From assembly GCA_036388475.1 (NCBI GenBank), contig DASVRT010000041.1, positions 1 through 64,000 of the forward strand: a stretch of 64,000 nt of DNA, given 5' to 3'. The number at the start of each line of letters is the position of its first letter. The first letter of the stretch is position 1. A model generated the notes under the pieces. That model saw only the letters and a program-made list of their open reading frames with translations, was not told where the DNA came from and searched no databases. Below are positions 7,632 through 15,396 of the stretch, in pieces. Source of the DNA: JALZHR01 sp036388475 (GTDB lineage Bacteria; Acidobacteriota; Blastocatellia; Pyrinomonadales; Pyrinomonadaceae). Both the position numbers and the translations under genes were made by a program.

Positions 7632-8858
7632 TTAAGACAAATAAGCAATTTGAGCGACCGCTCCGGCTTCTAAAATCTCGCCCTGCGGCACGAAAACCAA
7701 AGCGTCGGCGCGCGAAAAAGCGATAAAATTCGACGAGCCGCGAAAGCGCAGAGATTCGATAACGAGTTTTCCGTCTTCGCCGGTTTTCAGCGAAACCGGC
7801 AAAAACGAGTCGCGCTCTTTCGCGCCTTTTATTTTTTCGCCCGTCACGGCAAACCCTTTTTTCAATTCGCAATCGCGCGCGCCCTGCATCAGCAGAAGCG
7901 CCGCTCGCACGAACAGATGAAACGTCACCGCCACGGAAACGGGATTTCCCGGCAGACCGAAAATCAATTTATCGTTTAGTTTCGCGAAAACCGTCGGCTT
8001 GCCGGGCTTTAAGCTCACTTTCTCAAAAAAGATTTCCGCTCCGAGCTCGCGCAAAGCCGGTTTTGTAAAATCATAATCGCCGACCGAAACGCCGCCGGTG
8101 ATAAGTAAAATTTTCGATTTTCGATTTTCGATTTTCGATTGCTCGTTTAACCCGACAGCGGCGGCAATCTGATTTTTCAGAGTCTGGAAATCGTCTTTCA
8201 CCAAAGGCAAAATTTCGGTTGCCGCGCCTGTTTTTCGGGCGAAAGCGTCGAGCATTATCGAATTTGAATTGCGGATTTGGTCTTGTCCCGGTTTTTCGGA
8301 AACGTCGACAATCTCGCTTCCGGTGGCTAAAATAGAGACTTTCGGCTGCGCTCCGGCTTTTACTTTGGCGTAGCCGAAAGACGCCAGCGAAGCAATCATA
8401 TTTTCCGTGATTACTTCGCCCGCGGAAAAAACTTTCGTGCCCTTTTCGATTTCTTCGGCACGCCGAATAATGTTTTGTTTTTCTTTGGTTGCTTCTAAAA
8501 TCTCGATAAAACCGCCGTTTTCTTTGGTGAGCTCGACTTTCTGAACCGCGTCCGCGCCTTGCGGGACGGGCGCGCCGGTCATTATTCTCACCGCTTCGCC
8601 TTTTTTGATTTTGCCGTCAAACCCTTTGCCCGCCACCGCTTCGCCGATGATTTTCAATTTGACGGGCGCGTCTTTCGCGTCTTTCGCCTGCACGGCAAAA
8701 CCGTCCATCTGCGAACGGTCAAACGGCGGCAAATCCGTATCCGCGCGAATTTCTTCCGCCAGCACGCGCCCGACTGATTTTTCCAAACCAACCGTTTCGG
8801 CTTCGAGCGCGAAAGTTTCGCGTTTGATGATTTCTAATGCTTCGGAAATCGGAATCAT
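7632..8858 (-). CDS. moeA: molybdopterin molybdenumtransferase
   Basis: MoeA inserts molybdate into adenylylated molybdopterin. The 408-residue protein has the standard blocks: LPPFDRSQMDGFAV near residue 45, VRIMTGAPVP near 92, ILATGSEIV, LITGGVSVGDYDF and FGLPGNPVSVAVTFHLFVR, then a C-terminal beta domain. Just before LITGGVSVGDYDF the protein carries the extra segment EQSKIENRKSKI. This is encoded by four and a bit tandem copies of the 7-mer TTTTCGA (plus-strand reading, 8111-8140), one of the intergenic repeat words of this genome. It therefore looks like an in-frame repeat insertion in a surface loop. The gene is the first of a moeA-moaC pair. Confidence 0.95.
   Translation of the reverse strand: MIPISEALEIIKRETFALEAETVGLEKSVGRVLAEEIRADTDLPPFDRSQMDGFAVQAKDAKDAPVKLKIIGEAVAGKGFDGKIKKGEAVRIMTGAPVPQGADAVQKVELTKENGGFIEILEATKEKQNIIRRAEEIEKGTKVFSAGEVITENMIASLASFGYAKVKAGAQPKVSILATGSEIVDVSEKPGQDQIRNSNSIMLDAFARKTGAATEILPLVKDDFQTLKNQIAAAVGLNEQSKIENRKSKILLITGGVSVGDYDFTKPALRELGAEIFFEKVSLKPGKPTVFAKLNDKLIFGLPGNPVSVAVTFHLFVRAALLLMQGARDCELKKGFAVTGEKIKGAKERDSFLPVSLKTGEDGKLVIESLRFRGSSNFIAFSRADALVFVPQGEILEAGAVAQIAYLS
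8111..8140. repeat. 7-bp tandem repeat inside moeA
   Basis: TTTTCGA is repeated four times in a row (8111-8138) followed by TT. It is read on the minus strand as a Lys/Ile/Glu/Asn/Ser-rich peptide between conserved MoeA blocks. Confidence 0.9.
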
Positions 8859-8879
8859 AATATTTCAGCCGCTAACAAA

Positions 8880-9045
8880 GAATGAAGAAATTCAGCCGCC
8901 GCAGGACACAGAGAAAAGCAGAGAAAAAATTTACAGGGATAACAGAGATTGTCAGGAATAAGAAAGATTATTTTTATTTATCCCGGTTTATGCCGGCTCT
9001 TCCTGCAAATTCTTCTTTCGTGCTTTTTCGCGTTCTTTCGTCGCT
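8880..9045. repeat. intergenic word-repeat element upstream of moeA
   Basis: The spacer between the M24 peptidase stop and the moeA start contains purine-rich words (GACACAGAG, AAAGCAGAG, AACAGAG) on the left and pyrimidine-rich words (TTCTTTCGTG, TTCGCG, TTCTTTCGTC) on the right. This is the same left/right asymmetry as in the other word repeats, though pairing is imperfect. I see no gene in it. Confidence 0.5.
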
Positions 9046-9051
9046 AATTTC

Positions 9052-10410
9052 CTAGCGAATCAAATAAAACTCCGTCTGGCGCGGGCGGAAAAATTCGTAT
9101 CCTTTTTCCGTCATAAAAGCGTCGTCTTCCGCCATAATCGTCACCATTTGATTGTTCCATTCGGGCACTTTCGTCGAAGTGTTCAGTTCAATCGAGGTGT
9201 AGGAGCCGAGCCGCAGGCGCTCGGCGTCGGCGGCAGTAATCCCGCGGCGAAAATCGATTGCCGCGCCGAGTCCGTGACCGTGCGTGCCGAGCGGGTGCGA
9301 ATAAATCATCGCCTGAATATTTTGTTTTTTCATTTCCGCCATCGTCGCCGCGTAAACTTCCGGTCCGGTCATTCCCGCGCGAGCCGCGACGAATAAAGCG
9401 TCCTGAAGGCGATTCGTGTTTTTCAGAGCGTCTTTCAAACCCTGCGGCGCGTCCTTTTCGCCTTTTTTCAGAATATACGCGTGTTTCTGCCAGTCGGTCG
9501 AAAGTCCCATATAATTCAAGCCGAAATCGACGTGAATCAAATCGCCGCGTTCCAGCACGACGTTTTCGGATGTCACTTCCAGAAACTGCATCGGATTTTC
9601 GTTCGCTTTCGCCAATCTCTGAACGCGCAAATCGGGCTGAAACCAGGTGGTTAAACCGAAATTATTAACCTGCTGCAAAAGCCACCAGCGCACGTCGCCG
9701 ACAGTCGTTTTGCCGGGCGTGATAACTTCATTTGAAAACGCGCGCCGCGTCAGAATGTCGGTCAGTAAAACCGCCTGTCGATAATGTTCCAGTTCTTCGG
9801 GCAGCCGCGTGTCGAGATAATCGGTGATAAATTTTCCGCCGGAAACAAAGCGCGATTCGTAATCTTTGCCGAGCGCGTCGGCTAAAAATTTGTAAGCGTC
9901 GCGCGTGATGCCGTCGGATTGCCCGCGCCCGCCGCCCATATTTAAGGCGATGGTTTTCGGATTTCTGTCGCCGACGATTTGCTTCAGCGTTTCGGCGATT
10001 TTATTGCCGGGCGGATTCAGCACCGTGTAAAAATTTTTCAGATGTTCTTCGACGTATCGCACGACGGCGATTTTATCGAGCGTCTGCCCGTTGTCGGCGA
10101 GAATAAAAAAATCGCGCCTGCCGACATACGGAATCGGCGGCGCGATGTATTCCGTCACCGAATCGGCGTGAAATTCCTCGTTGGTGACAATCCACATCGA
10201 AACATTGTGCTTGCGCATCATCGGCAAAAGCACCGTATCGAAACGCTTTTTCAGCCATTCTTCACGAATTCTTAATTGCTCGCGCTGGCTTAAAAGCTTC
10301 GGCGGCGGCGGCAGTTTCTCGTTCGATTTGTTCTGGGCAAAAACGAAATTTCCGTTCAGCAGACAGGAAATCAGGAAGAAGGAAAACAGTAGTTTATTGA
10401 TAGGCTTCAT
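9052..10410 (-). CDS. secreted M24-family metallopeptidase (Xaa-Pro aminopeptidase-like)
   Basis: This exported creatinase-fold peptidase has 452 residues. A signal peptide ends at about NGNFVFAQ (residue 26). An N-terminal creatinase-type domain spans about 40-210, and the catalytic pita-bread domain follows. The five expected metal ligands are visible: Asp in LIHVDFGLNYMG, Asp in LSTDWQ, His in HPLGTHGHGLG, Glu in SIELN and a Glu in MAEDDAF. The family removes N-terminal residues next to proline, but the substrate here is not predictable and related proteins act as other hydrolases. The start at ATG 10410 begins with a clean signal peptide. The gene is divergent from the acyl-CoA dehydrogenase. 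Confidence 0.88.
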   Translation of the reverse strand: MKPINKLLFSFFLISCLLNGNFVFAQNKSNEKLPPPPKLLSQREQLRIREEWLKKRFDTVLLPMMRKHNVSMWIVTNEEFHADSVTEYIAPPIPYVGRRDFFILADNGQTLDKIAVVRYVEEHLKNFYTVLNPPGNKIAETLKQIVGDRNPKTIALNMGGGRGQSDGITRDAYKFLADALGKDYESRFVSGGKFITDYLDTRLPEELEHYRQAVLLTDILTRRAFSNEVITPGKTTVGDVRWWLLQQVNNFGLTTWFQPDLRVQRLAKANENPMQFLEVTSENVVLERGDLIHVDFGLNYMGLSTDWQKHAYILKKGEKDAPQGLKDALKNTNRLQDALFVAARAGMTGPEVYAATMAEMKKQNIQAMIYSHPLGTHGHGLGAAIDFRRGITAADAERLRLGSYTSIELNTSTKVPEWNNQMVTIMAEDDAFMTEKGYEFFRPRQTEFYLIR

Positions 10411-10530
10411 ATATAAATATTGATTTTATTTGCGGCTTTTAGCGCAAAAATTTACAAAATGATACACTGATTTTTGTTTTCGACTGCCTTAATTTACCAT
10501 AAAAATTTATTTGAGAGGATTTTATAAACT

Positions 10531-11757
10531 GTGATTGATTTTGAATTAACCGAAGAGCATATCGCTTTGCAAAAAACCGTGCGCGAATTCTGCCGGCAGG
10601 AAGTCGCGCCGTACATCAAGGAATGGGACGAAAAATCGCATTTCGAACGCTCGATTTTGGGAAAAATGGCTGATTTGGGAATTTTGGGCGTCTGCATTCC
10701 CGAACAATACGGCGGCGCGGGCTTCGATTATATTTCGCTCGGCTTGGTCTGCGAGGAACTCGAAGCCTGCGACACGTTTCTGCGCGTCATTATGTCGGTT
10801 CACGTCGGTTTGAATTCGATGAGCGTTTTCAGTTGGGGAACCGAGGAACAGAAGCAGAAATATCTCGCGCCGCAGGCGAAAGGCGAAAAAATCTCGACGT
10901 TCGGTTTGACCGAGCCGAACGCGGGTTCCGACGTTATCGGCTTGCGCTCGTCGGCGCGCCGCGACGGCGACGACTGGATTTTGAACGGCGAAAAAATGTG
11001 GATTAGCCTGGGCGACGTCGCCGACCATTTTCTTTTCTTCTGCTGGACGGACGAGGAAAAACGAAAAAAACGCGACCACACGGGAATGAGCTGTTTTATC
11101 GTCGAGCGCGCGATGCAGGGATTTTCTTCCGGCACGATTCACGGCAAATTAGGAATTAAAGCCGGAAACACGGGCTATTTTTCATTGCAGGACGTGCGCG
11201 TGCCGCAGGCGAATATGCTCGGACAGGAAGGCGAAGGTTTTAAAATTGCGATGTTTTCGTTGGAAAACGGTCGCTACACGGTCGCTTCGGGCGCGACGGG
11301 CGTGATTCGCGCTTCGCGTGATGCTTCGGTCGCGTACGCGAACACGCGCGAAACGGCGGGCGTCAAAATCGGCGAGCATCAATTAGTCAAACAAAAAATC
11401 GCCGAGATGGAAGCCGATTATCAAATGTCGCATCTTCTGTGGCTCAAAACGGGTTATCTGAAAAATCAGGGCTTGCCGAGCGCGAAAGCCGCGAGCCTGG
11501 CGAAATGGCAGGCGACCGTCAGAAGCGAAAAAGCGGCTTCGATGGCGATTGAAGTTCACGGCGCAAACGGCTATACGAACGATTATCCGGTCGAACGTTA
11601 TTTGCGAAACTGCAAAGCCGCCGTCATTTACGAGGGAACGCGAGACATTCACACGATTATGCAGGCGGATTGGGCTTTGGGCTTGAAACGCGAAAAACAA
11701 GCCCGCGTGACATTGCCGCCGTATAAATCTTCGGAAGCCAAAGACGCGACGGCATAA
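10531..11757 (+). CDS. acyl-CoA dehydrogenase
   Basis: This FAD-dependent acyl-CoA dehydrogenase has 408 residues, the full family length. Signature 1 is FGLTEPNAGSD at about residue 125, and signature 2 is KAASMAIEVHGANGYTNDYP followed by the arginine-rich RYLRNCKAA. The segment IYEGTRDIHTIMQADWALG holds the catalytic Glu and resembles the glutaryl/short-chain branch, though substrate cannot be assigned from sequence alone. The start is GTG 10531, preceded by GAGAGGA about 13 bases upstream. It stands alone on the plus strand and ends at a bidirectional terminator it shares with the convergent NTTG lipoprotein gene. Confidence 0.92.
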   Translation: MIDFELTEEHIALQKTVREFCRQEVAPYIKEWDEKSHFERSILGKMADLGILGVCIPEQYGGAGFDYISLGLVCEELEACDTFLRVIMSVHVGLNSMSVFSWGTEEQKQKYLAPQAKGEKISTFGLTEPNAGSDVIGLRSSARRDGDDWILNGEKMWISLGDVADHFLFFCWTDEEKRKKRDHTGMSCFIVERAMQGFSSGTIHGKLGIKAGNTGYFSLQDVRVPQANMLGQEGEGFKIAMFSLENGRYTVASGATGVIRASRDASVAYANTRETAGVKIGEHQLVKQKIAEMEADYQMSHLLWLKTGYLKNQGLPSAKAASLAKWQATVRSEKAASMAIEVHGANGYTNDYPVERYLRNCKAAVIYEGTRDIHTIMQADWALGLKREKQARVTLPPYKSSEAKDATA

Positions 11758-11835
11758 GGAAGAAATACAAAACGCAAAGTGCAAAATATGAGGATTCAGG
11801 ATTAAAAATCCTGAATCCCGAATTACATTTCAAAA

Positions 11836-11878
11836 TAAAAAAGCCGGCTCGACTTTTACAGTCAGGCTGGCTTTTTTA
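11836..11878. terminator. bidirectional intrinsic terminator
   Basis: A hairpin (AAGCCGGCTCGAC pairing with GTCAGGCTGGCTT) is flanked by an A-run on the left and a T-run on the right, so it can end transcription of both the acyl-CoA dehydrogenase gene and the convergent lipoprotein gene. Confidence 0.9.
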
Positions 11879-11903
11879 TTTTAATCGAATTTAAAATTCG
11901 CTA

Positions 11904-12263
11904 TTACGGAGTTCTGTTGGTCGTGGCGTTCGTGTTGCCGCCGGTGCGATTCGTGTTGCTTCCGGTCGTATTGCCGCCGGTCGTATTGCCGCCGGTGGTG
12001 TTCGTGCCGGTCGTATTTGTTCCGGTGGTATTCGTGCCGGTCGTATTTGTTCCGGTCGTGGTGCCGCCGGTCGTATTTGTTCCGGTCGTATTGGTGCCGG
12101 TGGTGTTCGTGCCGGTCGTGTTGGTGCCGGTCGTGTTTGTCATGTTCGTGTTCGTCCGGTTAGTGTTAGCGTTGTTCGTGGTATTTCCGGATTCGCCGCC
12201 GCAAGCCGAAATACCTACAGCCAAAGCAGCCACAGCCGAAATGGTCAAAATTTTTAATTTCAT
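11904..12263 (-). CDS. lipoprotein built of NTTG tetrapeptide repeats
   Basis: This 119-residue lipoprotein has the leader MKLKILTISAVAALAVGISA followed by the lipobox Cys (ISAC-GG). The mature part is almost entirely low complexity. NTTG or a near variant (GTTTG, GNTTGG) is repeated some 20 times, flanked by NTNRTNTN-type spacers and ending TTNRTP. The DNA shows the matching 12-bp tandem repeat at about 11960-12145, so copy number may vary between strains. There is no recognisable domain; a flexible Asn/Thr/Gly surface tether is the simplest reading. The start is supported by a TTGGAGGAATT ribosome site. Confidence 0.85.
   Translation of the reverse strand: MKLKILTISAVAALAVGISACGGESGNTTNNANTNRTNTNMTNTTGTNTTGTNTTGTNTTGTNTTGGTTTGTNTTGTNTTGTNTTGTNTTGGNTTGGNTTGSNTNRTGGNTNATTNRTP
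11960..12145. repeat. 12-bp coding minisatellite (NTTG repeat)
   Basis: Plus-strand units such as GTATTTGTTCCG and GTGTTCGTGCCG alternate in a 12-bp register over about 185 bases, encoding the NTTG repeats of the lipoprotein on the minus strand. Confidence 0.85.
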
Positions 12264-12451
12264 GGTTTTCTAATTCCTCCAAAAGGTTTTAATTATTATT
12301 TTGCGAAAAATTTCACTTTCTCACATTCAAATTGCAAATAGTAGCAAAAATTAAATTTTTTGCAAGCGGAATTTACAAAAAAGTCGGCAGGCGGCGAAAA
12401 AGATGATGCGCCTGCAATGCCCGAACCGCTTTAATTTTACAAATTTACGAG

Positions 12452-13009
12452 CTATTTCTCCGTATTTGACTGCGAAGCCGATTTTTTCACGTCGTCAAAA
12501 TCAGGACTTTGGTTGGTAATTTTCCACTCGCCGTTTTCACGCACGAATTTAAAAGGCGTCCAGACGCCGTAACTGCCGCCTTTGATTTCCGCAGTTCCGG
12601 AATCGCCTTCAATTTTTTCATTGCGGACTTCGAAAGGCTTTTCCGGCGCGGGCTCAAGCTCGTTCAGAAATGCGGTCAGCGAGGTTTTCTTTTCCTCTTT
12701 CATATCGGCTTCCCAGGTTTTCAGAGTGTCCTGCGAGACGGCTTTTCGCAGCGCGGCATCGTCTTTTTTCCTGAGAGCCTCGTAATAAGCCGCCACGACG
12801 GGCGCGAGCGTCGGCGCGTTGTTGCTCGTCGGCGCTTCCGTTTTTTTGTTGGTCAGAATTAAACTGTTTGAATTATTAGCAGCGGCGGTGTTTGTATTTC
12901 CCGCGTTATTATTCGCCGGATTATTGGTCGCCGGCTGGTTGCCGCACGCAGCGGCAAAAATAATCGTAAAGATTGAAATCGTAATAAAAAATAAAAATTG
13001 ATAACGCAC
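12452..13009 (-). CDS. lipoprotein with NTF2-like domain
   Basis: This is a lipoprotein of 185 residues. The leader VRYQFLFFITISIFTIIFAA leads to a lipobox Cys (AAC-GNQP). An Asn/Thr/Ala-rich linker is followed by a globular domain of about 110 residues (APVVAAYYEALRKKDDAALR ... FEVRNEKIEGDSGTAEIKGG ... FKFVRENGEWKITNQSPDFD). This is the alpha-helix then curved-sheet pattern of DUF4878/NTF2-like lipoproteins. I start at GTG 13009 because AAGGAGA sits six bases upstream; the frame runs on to 13072 without such a site. It is divergent from the CYTH gene across 70 bases, so the two may share a promoter region. Confidence 0.8.
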   Translation of the reverse strand: MRYQFLFFITISIFTIIFAAACGNQPATNNPANNNAGNTNTAAANNSNSLILTNKKTEAPTSNNAPTLAPVVAAYYEALRKKDDAALRKAVSQDTLKTWEADMKEEKKTSLTAFLNELEPAPEKPFEVRNEKIEGDSGTAEIKGGSYGVWTPFKFVRENGEWKITNQSPDFDDVKKSASQSNTEK

Positions 13010-13079
13010 AAATGTTCTCCTTAAATTGAACTTGAAAATAGAAAAGTATAAAACAAATAAACGAAAAGACAAGCACGCT

Positions 13080-13643
13080 ATGAATCATCAACCGCTTTAT
13101 CGAATCGAACTGCGCCGCGTTTTTCTCTGCCGCGAGCTGCCCGCGCCGCTGACGCGCGCCAGCGAGCACCTGCAATTTTTTGACAATTATATCAGAGATA
13201 CGCGGCTGCGGCTGCGAACGATTCGGTCGCCGCAGACGAAGCAATGGAGCTGGATTCTGGAACAGCGTTTTCCGCTCGACGCCGGCGATTTGTCGCGCTG
13301 GCAGGTTGCGGAACTGCGTCTGAACGAAGCCGAACACGCCGCTTTTGAAGTTTTTGAAGGCAGGGAAATCAAGAAAAACGAGCGCGTCGAAACGAGCGAA
13401 CTTCGCTTTAACCGCTATTTTTACGATTTCGACGACAGGCAAATCGAAATCGACGTTTTCCTGAATCCGCTCTGGGGTTACAATCCGGCGAAAGTTTTTT
13501 TTGAATCGGAAGCGGAAATGAAAAATTTCGTGCCGCCCGATTTTGCCGTTGCCGAAATCACGCAGAATAAATTTTTTATCGGTCAGAATCTGCTCGGAAA
13601 AACTTTTGAAGACGTGAAAAGCGAACTTGCGGCGTCGAAATAA
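13080..13643 (+). CDS. CYTH-domain protein
   Basis: This 187-residue cytoplasmic protein resembles CYTH (triphosphate tunnel metalloenzyme) domains. It has the opening YRIELRRVFLCRELPAP, then DTRLRLRTIRSPQTKQWSWI with alternating Arg/Lys on beta strands, and the later acidic strands QIEIDVFLNP and FFESEAEMKNF. Members hydrolyse triphosphate groups, but the substrate is not predictable. The canonical ExExK opening is only partly kept (Glu in RIELRR), so catalytic activity is uncertain. The start at ATG 13080 is chosen over the TTG at 13026 because homology-like sequence begins there. Confidence 0.75.
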   Translation: MNHQPLYRIELRRVFLCRELPAPLTRASEHLQFFDNYIRDTRLRLRTIRSPQTKQWSWILEQRFPLDAGDLSRWQVAELRLNEAEHAAFEVFEGREIKKNERVETSELRFNRYFYDFDDRQIEIDVFLNPLWGYNPAKVFFESEAEMKNFVPPDFAVAEITQNKFFIGQNLLGKTFEDVKSELAASK

Positions 13644-13707
13644 AGCGCGGGCTTTCGTATTTTTTCATAGACTCTATCTAAAATTGCTCAAAAGGGCGCA
13701 AATTTGC

Positions 13708-13854
13708 GGTTCCGAACCCCAAAATTCCGGTCTTAAACCCCGTCGATGAGGTTCGGAATCTCAATCTTCAGGTCCGGAACCCGAAAATTCAGTTTGAAGA
13801 CCTAAAACTTTAGCCTCAGAACCTGAAATTTCAGGTTCTGAGGCTAAAGCGTTG
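13708..13854. repeat. 21-bp periodic array (7 units) ending in a 42-bp palindrome
   Basis: Seven consecutive 21-bp units (starts 13708, 13729, 13750, 13771, 13792, 13813, 13834) share a GGTTC-GAACC/TTCAGG skeleton but diverge strongly. The last two units are inverse complements of each other, so that 13808-13828 and 13829-13849 form a perfect 42-bp palindrome with no spacer. It lies between the convergent CYTH and transglycosylase-like genes. No T-run follows, so it is not a standard terminator. Confidence 0.9.
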
Positions 13855-13872
13855 ATGTTTTAACTTATGATT

Positions 13873-15168
13873 TTACTTCACGCGCGGCATCATCGGCACG
13901 TAGCGTTCGAGCGAAGCGTAAATCTGCAAATAAATTTTCGTTTCGCGCGGAATCAGATTGCGCCAGCCCGAGCCGCCGCGTTTTATATAACCGGCTAATT
14001 TTGCGGGATTTGAATTGTAGCCCGCCGCCATCAAATCCGAAGGCGTCGCTTTTCCGTCTTCGAGCGCCCCGTAAACGGTTTCGCTGGCAATCAGGTCGTC
14101 CCACGTCATTTTCATATAAAGCAGCATCGCCTGCGCCGCGTTCTGGTGATTGCGCATTCCCTCGACAAAATCGGGCATCAAGCCGACGCTGTAGTAACGA
14201 TTGCGAACCATATAATAAGTCGAAGGAATCATCTGCACCATTCCGCCCGCGCCCGCCGAACTGACCGAATAACGATAAGTCTGTCCTTCGTTCAGCGCGT
14301 AAAGCGTGAAGATGTCGTTGTAAATATTCGGGTGATGCTCGGTGCGAAAACGCAGATGGTCAACGTGTTCGACGGTCGAAAGCCGCTCGGCAATATCGGC
14401 AATCTGCGGCGAGATGACGATGCCTTTTTCCCGTAATTTTTCGCGGGCGACGTCAATCGTATTGCGTACGTAAAGCTGTCCGGCGTTGACGATTTCAGGC
14501 GTCACGACGCCCGTATGCGTCGAGGTGTAATAAGCCGTTTCCATATAACGACCGCCGCGCTCGACCGGATATTGCACGACCAGCGGCATCTGAATCTCGC
14601 CCGTCTGGTCGAAAATCGTCACGGGCGTGTTGACGCCGTTGGCGCGAATAATGCGGACGTGCATCATTTTTCCGTTTGAGCTGATGAGCGGGATTTCCGC
14701 GTTTTTTGAAAGAAAAGCGGTTTTGGTCAGCACGACGAAATCAATCTTTTGAGTTTTCCAATCGTGAAAAGCCAGTCGCACAATGTCCATTGCGACTGCT
14801 CCGTCGACCGCGCCGGTCGGCATCGGGCGCGTCTGCATCAATCGTTTGGCTTCGGCGATTTTGCTTTTGATTTGACCGAAGGTCAGAATTTTATAATTAT
14901 TTTGCGGGATGACCGGCGTCGGCGTCGGTGTCGGCAAAGGCGCGGGGCGGTCGCCCGGAATCGGGTTGTTAACCGGCGCGGCGACAGGTTTCGGCGTCGG
15001 CGTATTTGTTACAACCACGACTTTTGAAGGCGTCGGCGTCGGATTTGCACTGCTGCCTACCAGGCGCGGACGCGTCGGCATCGGAGTCGGCTGCACCACC
15101 GCTTGTGCCGAAAGATTAATTGTCAGAAATAGTAGAAACGCAAAAACGGAAAAACTTTTTTTTGTCAT
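13873..15168 (-). CDS. secreted lytic-transglycosylase-like (SLT) protein
   Basis: This is an exported protein of 431 residues. A signal peptide (ending LSAQA) is followed by a Pro/Thr-rich linker (TPTPTP runs, about 25-90) and then a large C-terminal region. The segment LNEGQTYRYSVSSAG followed by AGGMVQMIPSTY matches the SLT consensus E-S-x-F-x-P-x-A-V-S-S-x-G-A-x-G-L-M-Q-x-M-P-x-T, so the Glu in LNEGQ is the probable catalytic acid. The later AAGYNSNPAKLAGYIKRGG matches the family's A-x-Y-N-x-G block. It therefore probably cleaves peptidoglycan glycan strands. The middle region (about 120-260) is unassigned. The start has an AGGAAC ribosome site. Confidence 0.8.
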   Translation of the reverse strand: MTKKSFSVFAFLLFLTINLSAQAVVQPTPMPTRPRLVGSSANPTPTPSKVVVVTNTPTPKPVAAPVNNPIPGDRPAPLPTPTPTPVIPQNNYKILTFGQIKSKIAEAKRLMQTRPMPTGAVDGAVAMDIVRLAFHDWKTQKIDFVVLTKTAFLSKNAEIPLISSNGKMMHVRIIRANGVNTPVTIFDQTGEIQMPLVVQYPVERGGRYMETAYYTSTHTGVVTPEIVNAGQLYVRNTIDVAREKLREKGIVISPQIADIAERLSTVEHVDHLRFRTEHHPNIYNDIFTLYALNEGQTYRYSVSSAGAGGMVQMIPSTYYMVRNRYYSVGLMPDFVEGMRNHQNAAQAMLLYMKMTWDDLIASETVYGALEDGKATPSDLMAAGYNSNPAKLAGYIKRGGSGWRNLIPRETKIYLQIYASLERYVPMMPRVK

Positions 15169-15396
15169 CGGGATTGTTCCTGTTCGGAAAGCTTTTGCTT
15201 CGCGGCAAGTTCGGGGATGAACCTGTTTTAGAACGAAGCACGCTTCCGAAAACGTGCGATAATAAAGATTCGCTCAAAAACGGAATGGTTGTCAAATATA
15301 ATTTGAAAATTTTATGCGAACGACAATTTTTATTTATAGCGGAGATAATGTATTTTGGAAATTTGAATTTATTTGAGTTATAAAAGCATTGATTCT

